From contig NC_092680.1 in assembly GCF_964355755.1 (NCBI RefSeq), positions 19,631,001-19,695,000 of the forward strand: a stretch of DNA of 64,000 bases, given 5' to 3'. Source of the DNA: Antedon mediterranea. Lineage: Eukaryota; Echinodermata; Crinoidea; Comatulida; Antedonidae. The notes under the pieces were generated by a model. The model did not search any database and was not told the origin of the DNA. It saw nothing but the letters and a program-made list of their open reading frames with translations. The position numbers and the translations under genes are program-made. Every line of letters begins with the position of its first letter. The stretch's first letter is position 1. Below are positions 1 through 14,000 of this stretch, piece after piece.

Positions 1-106
1 ATATGGACATATTACTACCATATATGGACATATCACTACCATATATGGGCATATCACTACCATATATGGGCATATCAAACTAGTTTGATAGTGTAGACAG
101 ATCTTA
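1..106. mobile_element. MITE family 1, right half (truncated by window edge)
   Basis: Ends in GTTTGATAGTGTAGACAGA, the terminal repeat of the family described at 14287-14453. The inner part is a short tandem of the ATATGGACATATCACTACC type. Confidence 0.75.
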
Positions 107-224
107 AGTAATAAACATACACAATACTTCATACACCGATATATTGCACATGTCCTTACTTGGTATTCTGATTTAATTGAAGAAAATAGTGATTGAAAAA
201 AGATTTAAAATGCTATGGTCTTAC

Positions 225-3200
225 TTAAACGTTGATTGTACACTAAACTTGGCAGTGGATGGTGTTGCGCCTTCTGGTTCTTTATTACCAGTTGACACCT
301 TCCTTAGTCTTTCAGGTTCTTCTGGAACTAAGGATGTCTGCCTGGTGTTTGCAATGCTTACTCGAGTCGGTACTGGCCGTGGAGCTACTGGTGGACCAGG
401 TCTTAGACTTGTTCTAGAGCGTTTTGTTGGCTGCAATAAAAAGAAGTTGTCACGTTTAATATCAATATCTTTTATCATGATATCATCGGTATAATTCTAA
501 AAATGTTTGTACTGTAATCGTTAAAGCTCTGTCTGCACTATTAAACTAGTTTGACAGAAAAAGTGTGATGTGCCCAAATATGGTAGTAAAATGATTTCAT
601 CATGTCCATATATGGGCAAATCAACATTTTTTTTGTCACATAAAGTTTGATAGTGTAGACAAGGCTTTACAGTAAGAGCAGATGAAATGAAGATTGAAGA
701 TGTAGGATTAGGGCAAAATTAAAATTTATTGCCATGTACATGTAAACCATTTATAAATATACCAACCATGTATTTATTCAAGAAAAATGAACAAAACAAA
801 AGTGACTATTTCCACTCACATTGAACACAAGTGGAGAGGCTGTAGGTGAAAGAGGGATCTTCTTTGCATCCGACAATGGTGTGGACATCTTCTCCAATGT
901 CTCCAGGATCTGTTTGGCAGCTGCGCTTGTGACACCAAAGCCAGAGTTTATAGAACTACTAGCCTGTCTCGGTTTTAATCTTCTCTTGATTGGATGATAC
1001 ACCTATAAAATAACATGATTACATTGAAGTATGTACAGCAACAATCATTGTGTGTTATATTATTATTCTGTAAATATTGACACTGCTTGTTCTTGTTTGT
1101 TTTATTGCAATACATTACAGATAAAACTAGTCTGATAATACAAATAATTTGTTATAGTACTGTACAGTTGGCCTGGACATAAAATTTGGGGATTATGTAA
1201 TACTCGGACTGCAACAATAGATTTAAGTCTTGGGTCAAAATAGCAAGGGGGTGGGATTATACCTCGAGCATGGGATTATCCTTGAATATGGTATTCATTT
1301 TATGTGTTTAATTTCAATTACTTCATATCCTTTTATTATGATGTTTATAAAATGTATTTGGCAATGAATAATAAAGATGATAAATTAAAATATGATTGCA
1401 AGGAAAAAAATTGGTTTGAACTAAAATTTATATTTAATTAAAACAAAAATATTCTGATGTGAACCAACTAAGGTAATAGTTTATTGCATTTGCACTTTAA
1501 TTCCATCTAATATTAAAATAACAATACCTGGTATGGCGAATTACTACTTGGTTTAATGGACGGCGTTGATCTTTGTGCCGATGCTCCACCATAGGTAGTC
1601 CTGCCCGGGTAAAAAGGTGAAGCAAACGGTCCAACAGGACTCTCACGACCCTGGAAGAAAAGTAGGTCGGGTTAAATTATAATAAAATAATGCATAGAAT
1701 CGAATGTCTGTAATCAGAGAGGGTTTAATATTCACAGTCAGTTAATGCTAACTAAAATGTTATCAAATTAGCAGAACTTATATTAAACTTTTACATTTCA
1801 GATTTTAACAACTGGATACTACTATTATACTAATTATGCGTATAAAACCATGTTTAATAATATCCCAACAATAATTGTGATTAGAAGCCAGAAAGCAATT
1901 TTATTGTAAATATTCCAATAACGTTATGCTATTATTATTACCCATTACATCTGTATTGTTTATGTAAATGCGATTGCAAATGAAAAAACAAAATTAATAA
2001 CATTCCAATACCCTGACAAAATAAATTAATCATAGTGAATTATATTATATCATAATTTTACACTAATATATAAAGAAACAAAATAGAGTTTATAAATAAT
2101 TACAGTGCATAATTTACATTAATTTAATTATTTGCACTTACAGTTATAGGAGACCCAAAATAACTAGCATTAAATGAGGGCCTTTGCATGTTCTTGCTGG
2201 GTTGCTGAGGTCTTGAAGCTGTTCGAGGTGTAACAGTTTCAGCTGTGCGTGTCCACGTTCTTGCAGATGTTCTCTCTACATAAAATTAAATTACAAAAAT
2301 ACAGTACAATATAAGAGGCTATAGACAAGGATGGGTACCAAATCTACAAGGACTGTATGTTTTAATTAAGAATTACAATGGAAAAAAAGCTAAGGGCAAG
2401 TGCCTAATGACAATGAACAGCATATTAGGGTATGGTGAAAAGAACAATTGTCATTAAAAAAAAGTTCCATTGTCTACAAAATTAAGCTCACTAATATAAA
2501 ACAATAAAATGAATGAGGGAGGGGATGGAAAGGAGGAAAAGACGAGAAAACATATCACAAAACATTTTTAATATGCCGAGTCATAGGTCTATATCAGTAT
2601 GTAATACAACATTATCATCACATATTAATGTACCACATACATATCATGCTTGAACGAGCATATGATCACCACTCCTTATATCCATAAGGGTCGAAGGTGG
2701 TGATATGATATTCATGACATTAACCTGAATGTAAACTACATGTTAATATATCAATTTCACTGTCACTTAATGTAAATATTTAATTAAACATTTCAAATAC
2801 AAAATGTATGTCATAGACTACCATATACATTTAATAATCTAAATAGCAATATGATATTTTTAATGACAGGCTTGGTTATTTTAAAAGGAAGATTATGTGT
2901 TCAGTTCTTGAACAGCCTGCATAACCTGTTTGATTATATACATTTTAAATTGAAATTTTTTATGGCATGCTTATCTATGTTTATATTTGTATTTTTATAA
3001 AAAAAAAGTATAAAAAGGTAATTTAAACACATTAAAATATCCTGAAATCTCATCTGCCCAGATTAAAAAAAAAACCACTCAAAAATAATGAATAAATTAT
3101 TGCAAAATTGCCATGTTTATATTTTTTTTTAGTAAAGTTACACGTCTTGCAGATTCTCACAAATTAACAATGAAGCAATTAATGAAAACATTTTCATTTC

Positions 3201-6200
3201 GTTGAAGAAAAAAAAATTGTGAAAAATAAAAATCAACATACCGTCTGTTTTATTCAAATTGCTTGCGGACACCTTAATTTGATAATCAGTGTTATCCACT
3301 TGAGGTATCATGGACACACTGCTTGTAGTCATGGATACATCAGATACATCATCTGCACATAATAAAACAAGAGATACAAACATTTACGTCAGCAACGATA
3401 AAACGTTACTACTGTATCAAAACAAGCATTATAAAATATTATCATTTTTATGGCCTGTTTCCAGCATGAAATAAGCGACTAATAATTTTTTTTTATACAA
3501 ATTACTGATTATTTTTGCCGAGTAGTAATGGGCCAAGATTAAAACATGTTCTAAAATAAAAAGCATTTAAAATTGAGTGTTTGAATGCCATTAACATTGT
3601 TGTGCAGTGTTTTTATTAAATTTGTTTTATGTAGTAGCCTTAAAAGATCATGAACACAACAGGTTTGTTCTGACAAAAGGTCAATTGACTTTTGCCATTC
3701 ACATCCCTGAGTTTAATTATGTCCATTTTTGTATGGCTAATTACACAGGATTTGTCTTTATGGATACTGCACAGTAAAAAGGAAGATATTTTCTTTTAAC
3801 ATCTGTCTTTCCCTGAAGAAATTTCATTTTTAAAAGTCCCAATTTATATTTTATTTCCGACATTAAAAATATATTACAGTTTTCATTTAATTTATTATTA
3901 TACCCATCAACACACACTGCATGGTTTGAAATTGTAGGCGTTAAAATACAATACAGATAAGATACAGAAATAGGAAAAAAAATTAAAATTCAAAGTTAAA
4001 TGTTATTATTTTTTTACATCCACGCCTTAAACTTCCTCAACCCAAATGGATAGCGGTTTTGTATCGTTTCTAAGTAACAGTACTGTAAATGGTCACTTTT
4101 TAAAAATAACAATGTCTGAATATTTGTGACTTTAAGATGAATGTAAAGTTTTGAGTTCGTCTTGTACATACTGTAGTCATGGGATACTAAGTTCAAATAT
4201 TAATTATACACTATACCTTTAAATTTATTTAAATCATTAACTGGTGTTGAAGTTCCAAGTGGTTGTTGGGATGAAAATGGTGTCACCTTCCTTTCCTGCC
4301 TCTGTGTCGTTACAGCAACAGCATCCACATCAGAATCAACCTCAATTTGTTCTTCGTCAATTTCATCGGTCACTCTCTGTGCGGATGTCACTACATTTCT
4401 TGCCGAAGCTGCTTTCTTTTCTGGCTTTGATGACGTCCAGTAACCAGTCAGCCATGAAGGTGTCACAAAACCAAGTAGGGAATTAGACACTCGTTTTAAT
4501 AGCGACTGCCAGAAAAAAAAATAAAGAAACTATTCTGCAATCATCTATGCTGCTATACAAACAGATATTGTAATGTTAGGATAGAGAAACGCTAAATCTA
4601 ATAGGCCTACAGTAGGCTACTTCCCTAAATAAAATAATTTAATAAAATATTATTTATAATAAATATTAATTACATACATTTCATTTACAGTTAGCAAGCA
4701 GACAATTATTTACCTTTCATATGTTGAATAGTAATAGTAAAAATGTAATGGAAGGTTGGAACCTTTTGTAATATTTTATACATATACACATAATAGTTTA
4801 AAAATTGTCTATAAGTTCAAAAACTACATATTTTAATTGATAGTTTTATATGTTACATAAAAAAAATCTAATTTGATTAGTGATCCTGGGTTCTTTCTGC
4901 CGAAAGATCTACAACATAATATAATATTAACAAGGCATGCTGTCGGGATATGACCGGTTGGGCCGCCGGCAAGTTGAGCCGCCGGTGATTTCTATGAAAC
5001 GCCCAGTGCATGTCTTTTACGACATTTCGTGTAGTGATTATATATGGTGTCCTAGTACATAAGTTCATGGTCTTGGTTTATTGTGTCATGAAAATAAATA
5101 ATATATAATTACATATTACAATTAACAACACAGCAAAGGAAAGTAGTAATATTTATTAGTAATTGGTTTTAATCTTTCCAGGAAAAAATTCAGTGCACAG
5201 CCACTCATAATTTTTCTCGCGTGTAGGCCTACCACGTAAAGTCACGTTGTCTCTCAGGACTAATTAATAGAGTTTTAACATTCTTCGAATGAGGTTAAAT
5301 AAATATTATTTTTTATTTACTTATCTTTTAATATCATATTTTATTGAATTTTACAATGTTAATACACAAAATATTTTACTAAAAAACGTGATTTTATGTA
5401 ATTATTTTACCGAAAAATGGAGTAAGCCTAGTTCATACAACTGCCGACTGAGGGGCAACATGTTTACGTCATTTTTGGCTAAAAACGATCACTTTCGGTG
5501 ATGTTTTATATTTTGGAATCTACAAGCCAGATTTTTATAATTATTTCTTTAATTATAATATTTAATAATATATATACTAAAAACCAAGATATATAAACTT
5601 TTGAATGTACATCCTTATCCCTAATATAAATAGAACAAGCACTGGCGAAAGTTAGCATTTGGCGTTCCATAAAAAATAACGTTTTTCTGGTGGCGGCTCA
5701 ACTTGTCGGCGGCTCAACTTGGCCTAATCCATGCTGTCGACTTTACTGAAAGAAAACAATACACTAGCCTATATGCATGGTTGACTACAAACTATGAAGA
5801 TAGGAAACACTGAATTTAATGCAGCACTATCATTAAATCGTGCACATAGAAGATACTCTTTACATGCACGGTCGACTGTCAATAGAAAACTTTAAATTAC
5901 ATTCACGGTTAAATAATAGGAAGTGCCTAATATTTCATCCAAACCATGCCATTTGATTACAATACAAGCCTAGGCTAGACGTTTCGTTAAAAAACATCAT
6001 ACCATGTGCGCGGATTGACGAACAAAATTACACAAACACAAAACAAACAAAAAATATTTGTTTTTTTTAAAAACAATCTGTTGTTTTATTAATTAACAAT
6101 TTTTTATTTGTCTGTTTTAAATCTTAAACATTAAAAACAAATTAAACTGCAATAATCATTTACATAATTCAACTTCATTATTCATCTAATTCTAGGCACA

Positions 6201-6361
6201 TCAACCCATTCTACACGCCTTACCTGATTCGTATCAGCGCCACTGCGGTGACCTGATGATGAACCTGCTTCCCGCGTGCTCGATGCATTCGCCCTCGAGT
6301 ACGGCTTAGCTGTTAATCGAGTGCGTTTTCGTTGAATTTTTCCACCACCTTTACTATCCAT
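225..6361 (-). CDS. NUP153: Nuclear pore complex protein Nup153, N-terminal part (partial gene)
   Basis: Nup153 is the nuclear-basket nucleoporin that anchors to the pore by its N-terminus and binds transport receptors. Seven coding exons are readable on the minus strand: 6361-6224, 4505-4217, 3352-3242, 2275-2142, 1650-1528, 1002-820 and 430-225; phases agree throughout and give about 394 residues. The start ATG at 6361 follows an in-frame TGA, and the protein begins MDSKGGGKIQRKRTR, like the Gly-rich KIR start of vertebrate Nup153. Exon 2 carries SLLKRVSNSLLGFVTPSWL, matching the amphipathic pore-targeting helix. Exon 5 has SPFYPGRTTYGGA and exon 6 has FGVTSAAAKQILETLEKMS followed by PLSDAKKIP, both Nup153 signatures. 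The zinc-finger and FG-repeat parts lie beyond the left edge. Exon 7 ends in phase 2 (AA|GTAAGA). Identification rests on these motif matches. Confidence 0.9.
524..669. mobile_element. MITE family 1 copy (NUP153 intron 6)
   Basis: Full-length. Left end AAAGCTCTGTCTGCACTATT, right end GTTTGATAGTGTAGACAAGG, with the usual GTGATGTGCCCAAATATGG and CCATATATGGGCA core. Confidence 0.85.
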
Positions 6362-7997
6362 AGTAGCAGAAATATTCACTCCACGTCACAATTATATCGA
6401 CGTGGAATGAAATGTTTATAAAAACTAATATTTTATGATCAGAACCAACCCAGTAGTTTGTGAATTTCTGTCAATATGGCGGCCTTTCTAAGCTGAAGTT
6501 GATTGGTCAAAAATCACGTGTTTCCTTCCGATATACAGGCTTTGAACATACATCTATATTTTGGTGCATTCTTTTCTTGATTATGTCTCTAAAAATACAT
6601 TTTTGTAAAACAAATATTTTACAATCATTACATTTTATTATTTTAAAGAAAACATACTATTAAATTTATTAAAATGTTCTATATTTTATTTTAGAAAATA
6701 CGAATAAATTAAAGGTCAAGCTGTAATCTAGTTCGTGAAAAATTGTACGGCGCCATTTCGAAAATAATGAATCAAGTTCCACGGGGTGGTTTATTACACA
6801 TTTCCTGAGTTTTTGCTAGCCTTCTCTAGCCTAGGGTAGGCCTAGAACAAAAATATTAGCATTACAGATTGCAGATCAGTGAATAATCAGGTTGTGAGTT
6901 ATGTATACTGTATAAATCATAAAGAAAATAATATTTTATAATAATAAAATATAATAAATATTTAGGTAATAATATTCAAAACTTGAAAAGAAATGGTTTT
7001 TTTTTATACTTAGCCTAGTCTCCTAGCCTAGGAGGCTAGTCTAAGTAGTTAGGCATAGGGCCTATCTAGGCTAGGCCTATTACTTATACTTATTAATAAA
7101 TAAGCTATTAACTTACTTACCTTTTGGTTTGTAGGCCAGGCCTATAAACTCTTCTTTGGTTGTTGGTACCACTCCAGGGAGAACATCTCCCTGTTGGTAC
7201 CCCGTCAACAAGTGCGGAAAATGTTGATAGTCTTTCGGTTTGTGTAAAGCAAGGCCTATTATATTTAAATATATTATTTAGTCCTAGACCTAGACTAGGC
7301 CCCTCTAGATAGGGGCTATTTATTCATTTAAGCGAAGACCCACAGAGAGATAGTTTCGCCATGCATGGCCCATGCATGGTCAACTGTGTAATTAATAATA
7401 ATATTTTCCTTTTATTTTCAGTTAGTGAATAGTAGGCCTAGGCTAGACCCTATTATATCTAATGTAAAGTTTGTTATTTTGCATCGATGCACATTCAAGC
7501 AAGGTGTTCCGACAACAGAATTAAGGCGCATGTTGACCCCTTCCTGCCAATATAGAAAACAAATCACGTTTAACTAAGCTAGCTACTGTATCTAGGGTGT
7601 CAGGGGCTATATATTTTACAGAATAGAAATCGGTGACCGAATATTCAGTTCGAATTTTTTTCTTGAAAAAGCAGAGCTTGTGAATGAAACACTGCGCTTA
7701 TATGACTACTGTCTGTATGACACATGTCGTCGTGGATGCACATCGTACAGCTTAACGGCGAGTGCGCCACTAAAAGGCCTCTTGTTATTTTGTAACTATG
7801 TTGGCAAAGAGACACGCAAGCTTTTTTCTCAAACTGATGCATGTGCATGCAACTATGTCTATTCATTAATCCATATTGTCAGCAGTCATGATATTGTTGG
7901 TATAATGGAATATGTTATTAACTGTTACATGATAAGTAGTAATCAAAATTAAAATTAATTGTTTGGAAAATACTTTTAATGAACATTCTCATTGCAG
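6362..7997. promoter_or_regulatory. Head-to-head promoter region between NUP153 and CSE1L
   Basis: This 1.6-kb gap separates the divergent start codons of two nuclear-transport genes. On the plus strand it holds ATGGCGGCC at 6476-6484 and an inverted GCCAT core at 6752-6756 (both YY1-like), ATTGG at 6502-6506 (inverted CCAAT box) and CACGTG at 6515-6520 (E-box). CGTCA/TGACG half-sites lie near 6383-6388 in the presumed NUP153 5' leader. The CSE1L start exon begins right after an acceptor (attgcag, 7991-7997), so at least one non-coding CSE1L exon must lie upstream, probably within this gap; I could not fix its donor. The motifs are seen; a shared bidirectional promoter is inferred. Confidence 0.5.
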
Positions 7998-8003
7998 CTT
8001 ACA

Positions 8004-11000
8004 ATGGAAGTAAATCAAGAGACTCTGGCAGCCATAGCTGGTGTCTTGCAGAAGACACTCTGTGATGATTTGCAGGAACGCAAAACAGGTACAAAACAAA
8101 ATTTAAAATATTGATAACTATTCCATATCTGCAGGTGTAGGATGTGGACAGTCACACAATTTAAATTCTCAATAGATATTACGCATACAGAAGAAGACTT
8201 CTCCATCTATGCATTTTATTTAGAATCTAACTAAAAGCTCTATCCACACTATCAAACTTTATGTGACAAAAATATGTTGTAGTGATATATCACATTGTTT
8301 TGTCACATAAAGTTTGATAGTGTAGACAGAACTTAAGAGCATATATTTATTGATGTAAGAAATAATTTTTTTTTTTTCCAGCTGAAAAAAGTCTAGAGTC
8401 GGTTGAACGAAACCAGAATTATGCAGTGATTCTGCTGACACTAGTTGACATGGACAGTCTTGATATGATTATTAGGGTATCTGCCTCAATAACATTTAAG
8501 AACTTTATCAAAAGAAACTGGAGAATTGTAAGTCTATAGATCATAACAGTTTGTTTAAATTAATTTTTCCTTTCCATTTTTGGGTCATTAGTGGTGATTA
8601 AGTGAGTGGAACCGTAATTGCGTAGCCATAACATCGGCAAGGGTTCGAGGCTCACTCGCTCCATGGTTCTGGAACACGCTTAAGTAGTAACAATTGACAT
8701 GAGGTCAAATTACAGTCCGTGCTTGTACACCTTTATGCAAATGAGTTTGGGAATTTCCCTGCATGCGTGTGCGGATACAACTGCTGCAAGTCTTCTAGGA
8801 CAAAAACTGTGTTCAGTTTAAAAACCCAGTGCATATTTTCTGGTCGAATAAGAGGTGATTGTTATGTTCAGGTTTATCAAATCCTCTGTTGTGGTGGAAA
8901 AACTAGTCTGTGCCATTTTGGTGGCAGGTTAAATACACAAAGGTCAGAAGGGTAATGGTAGTCCACACATGTGCAGAATGAAGGAGGTTATTTTGCTATA
9001 CAGTATTAACATTTTGAATTTTATAAAGCACACAATCTCTATTAAAAAATCATCTGCAATACAATGAAATGTTATATTCAGATAGATGATGAACCAAATA
9101 GAATAAGTGACAGTGATCGCAGCACAGTCAAATCCAAGATTGTTGATCTTATGTTAAAGATGCCAGAACAAATTCAGAGACAGGTAAAGGAGATAAGTTT
9201 AATGGTGTTTAAACATTGTCCCCTGAAAATGTATTTAATAATGATATTTAGTCCTCTTTTGTTAAGCTCTGTCTACACTATCAAACTTTATGTGATGTGC
9301 CCATATAATGATGATATATCACTACCATATTTGGGCATATCAACACCATATTTGGGCATATCAACACCATATTTTTTTCAAACTAGTTTAATAGTGTAGA
9401 CATAGGTCTCATGTGCCTGAATTATTCTGTAAGTTAGTATTGATGTTGTTGGTACATGCAAATTTGAAAAAGAATCTTGGCTGTGTTTACAAGGAAACCG
9501 TACAACTTCCCCTATTTCAAGGCTATAAATAGTTACTATATCAGACATAGACTACGTTTATACGTGATACAGACACTGAAATAAATTTCTTGTGTGCCCT
9601 ATGTGGACATGATGACATCACTACCATATTTGGGCACATCATACTTTTTTTGTCAAACTAGTTTGATAGTGTAGACAGAGCTTAAGGTAATCATGAAATA
9701 CAAACATAACTTAATGTGATATGTATTTTTTATTATGCATTCTATCTAATGTCTTTCAACAAAAACGGCAAAGTACTGTATATTTTAGATATCCGGACAT
9801 TATACTATAAATAAATCCAATGGTAAATTACTAGGAAAATGATCAAAAACTGTAGGTTTGCAAATATATTTCTTTTTCTATCAGCTTAGTGATGCTATCA
9901 GCATAATAGGAAGAGAAGATTTTCCAGACAAATGGCATGATCTACTCCCGCAGATGGTGTCAAAGTTCAGCAGTGGGGATTTTCATGTTATTAACGGTGT
10001 CCTAAGAACAGCTCATTCTCTATTTAAAAGGTAACTAAATGTTGGTTTGTCCTTGTATCTTCACCCACATGCTGCAAAATGCTGCCTATATTATGAATAA
10101 TGTACACCATAAGGTTTATCACAAAAGCGTGGGAAGGATTTGGGAGCAAACGTCATGATGCGTACACACATGATGTCTAGTTTTTACATTGCGCATCGTG
10201 GCGTTTGCTCCCAAACACTTCCCATTGTGCAAAGACGTTCCTCGTGAAATTTGCGATAAACCTTATTTACATTAGTGGCATGTTTGGCATGATCCCTCCT
10301 TAACCTCTAAAACTACCTTTTCTTTACCTTTAAAATCCCATACTCCGGTAATAGTCCTACCAACTATTAGACTTAGTAAATCCCTTAACCGATTCACCAC
10401 GATAAGCGCTCATAAGGTTAAAAGTCAAGGTCATTGTAAACAAATTGTCAACAAAACAAAAAAGGAAATCGAATTTAAATGAAAATATAATTCGAAAATA
10501 TAACCGTTTTTCGAAGCACGCCGTTCGAAACGCGACAGCTGCGTTGAATGAATCTAGGCCTAAACATACAACGTAAAATTGTCTAAAATCCATCTTTATT
10601 TGTAATAATCACTATTCTGAAGCTTGTATACAATAAATGTATAATAAATAAAGATTATGTATCAGTTACAGTGTCTAAATCGTCATATTTCCATGTAAAA
10701 ATGTGATTTTTCTACTGGAGAAAAGTCGTGAAGATGTCCTCACGAGGGCCGTGCCATATTGCTTACCTTTGATTGTATTATGAACCCTGACATGTCAGAT
10801 GCATTATGGGCATTAAATATTTGTTCAAACTCTGCGCAAAGGTCAGTTTGTTGAAGCATAACTTTTGACAAACATTTTGATACCAAACTTGTTTTGGTTT
10901 CATTAATTTAAAACAAACTTTGAATCAATATCAAATCAAATTCTCATGCTATGTAATTGTTTCTATTGATTGTAGGTACAGGCATGAATTCAAATCACAA

Positions 11001-14000
11001 ACATTGTGGACAGAAATCAAGTTAGTTTTGGACAATTTTGCAGCACCAATTACAGAACTGATGAAGGTAACTTGCTTGCTACTCCCATCATTATATTTGC
11101 CTCATGAATTATTTTTGAATCAAGAGAAACTGTCTCCTTAATAGGAGTTTTTACTGTATTTCAATAGAATGCTATTTAGAAAGGTATTAAATGTGTTCAT
11201 GCTGTGTAATTGAGTAACTTTGGATTTGTGAATGTATCAGTGAATCATAATGATTGGTTCCCACTAGAGACACAACACAAGGACATAACGCAATGTAAGT
11301 GAGTTGACCAATCACAAGCGATGGATTATTCAAATTGTCGCTTTTCACTGGTCAACAAGCTTGCGTTGTGTTTATGTCCTTGTGTGGCATCCTAGTGGAA
11401 ACCAAGCTTTAAGGATATTCAGATTTGCAATGACCGTAAATGTTAGTTCATTAGTGTATTTTTATGTGAATTTTGAACTTTTTAACTTTGAAAAAACGGA
11501 AATAATTTCAAAACATGTACTATATTTTACTGTGTTTGACCATTCATCACTCCTCACATTGACACAGGTTTGATGGTTTCTAGGTCCAGATGACCAAGAA
11601 CGACACATCAATTGTCCTAACTTGAGCCTTGTCTACACTATCAAACTTTATGTGACAAAAAAAATGTGATGTGCCCATATGGACATAATGATGTCATATC
11701 ACTACCATATTTGGGCATATCACTACCATATTTGGGCACATCACACTTTTTTGACAATGTAGACAGAGCTTTAGGTTGGTCTTCGCAAATCGATGCTCCC
11801 TTATAAAATGACAACCTCTCTTTCCACAGGCAATGACCGATTTTGCAGAACAGCATGAAAACAATGCAGATGGAATTAAAGTGATCTATAGCTCTATAAC
11901 ACTCATTGCCAAGTTGTTCTACAGTCTTAATTTCCAGGTTTGTTAATGCAATTGTGTTGTATAGGTCGTGAGGTAATTTCCCGAATGATTATATTAAAAA
12001 AGGTACGGGGTTTGGTCTGCTAGCGTTCCTGTTCCCAACTAGTCATCCATTTATAGAAGCGTTGATGAAGCAAGCCTACCTGGTTGTGACTACTGTATGG
12101 AATGATCCTGAGATATTTTGAGTGTAGTTGATAGAAGCCAGTTTGTTCTTCATATCTAATTAGTGCCTTTGGTACCTCCTGTAAGCGGCCACTTTTTTTA
12201 CAACAAATTAGTATGGTAAATTACTTCCCGTAAAAATTGTATTGACTTTTGACAACAAAAATACAATATTCATACATTTCTGTGAAGAACATTCCTGTGT
12301 TTTCCCGGTCCCGAGGGTGGCCGCTTACGGAAGGTTTAACTGTAGGCTTGAGACAATAATTATCTTGAAAAGGAGTAGGGACATGAAAATCCTAATTTAA
12401 AGGACAAGTACATCCATTTAAATAGTTATGTTGATAATTAACCTAAAATAGTAATGACCAATACTTGATCTACTTAAACCTCTTTCTGACAGACTACAGT
12501 TCCGGTAATATAGGCCTACCAAGCAACAGTTCCGGTAATATAGGCCTACCAAGCCACAGTTCTGGTAATATAGGCCTACCAAGCCACAGTTCCCATAATA
12601 TAGGCCTACCAAGCCACAGTTCCGGTATTATATGCCTACCAAGCCACAGTTCCCATATTATATGCCTAACATATGCCGGTATGGTTTGAGAAAAGGGCTT
12701 TAGTAACTTTAGAATTTGGTTGATATTATTTAAATGCAGTTACATAATAGTGCTTTTTATTTAAATAGGATTTACCAGAATACTTTGAAGACCACATCAA
12801 GCAATGGATGGATCATTTTCACAAGCTCCTTACAAAGGATATTCCACTTCTACACACAACAGTATGTGTTTGTTTTACATTGTTTTTTTATGGTTCCTGA
12901 TTAATGATCTGGCTGTAGTTCTATATTTGGTTTTTCTCTTGTGTGGTAAACCACATTTTTTCCACAAAATAATTCTTGTAGCACCACAAAAAAATGTCAT
13001 GAGGTTTTTTCCGCTTGACCGCTGTTGGAAAATAAACAATATGAATTTTAAACCTGCGCTACCGTTTAATTATCGTATATAGGATGTTTTATGCATCACA
13101 ATGTTAAATAAAAAATGTCTAAAGCTCTGTCGGTACTATCAAACTTAATGTGGGGAGGATGACTTGTCAAACTCAAATGAAATAAAATAAAATTGGAAAA
13201 AAAGATAAATAAATTAGCATGCATGAAACACCCTAATATTACCTACATCATGTGTAAACTAATTTCAATTTTAATTTGGGAAACTGGTTTTATTGCATCA
13301 TACTATTACTATTGCCTATCTAATACAATTTTTTCATTTTGTTTGTATGTTTATTTGTTGTTGAAAACATTTTAATAATTCCATGAAATTTAATATTAAA
13401 GAGTAAATGATGGTTTTTTTTTATATATATATATTTCAAATTCAATACTACCTACCTTATTTAAGTACCTTGTTAATTTATATTTTGTAATTGTTTATAA
13501 AAGAAAGATAACAGATGTTTACTTATCCAATTACGACTACTTGCAGGATGAAGATGAGGTTGGTCCATTGGAATTGTTACGCTCACAGATCTGCGACAAT
13601 GTCGCCCTCTATGCTCAGAAGTATGATGAAGAATTTCAACCATTTCTTCCAGACTTTGTAACAGCCATTTGGAATCTATTGGTCACCACCAATGAACAAG
13701 TTAAATATGATTTGGTGAGAACTTGTGGTAGCACTAGTACTAGTTACATATTATAACCAAACAGCTTTTACATAAGCATGGGTTAGAGCTGCAGGCTGCA
13801 TTGTTTTGGCCAGGGATGTAGGCCCATTTGTTGTGTAATATAATTAGCTAAACCATGCCAATGAAGAGTACAATATTTATTTTTGCATACAAGATGGTGG
13901 TATTCTGTGTCTATAATTTAAAACCCCACCCCCTCTCCAATCAGCAGCACTGACCTTAGGGAATAGAATGTCTATGAGAGGGTTTCTGATTGTGTGTTAC

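Noticed and set aside
7645-7952. Short overlapping open frames upstream of CSE1L
   Set aside because: No homology and no splice logic; probably CSE1L 5' intron or leader sequence.
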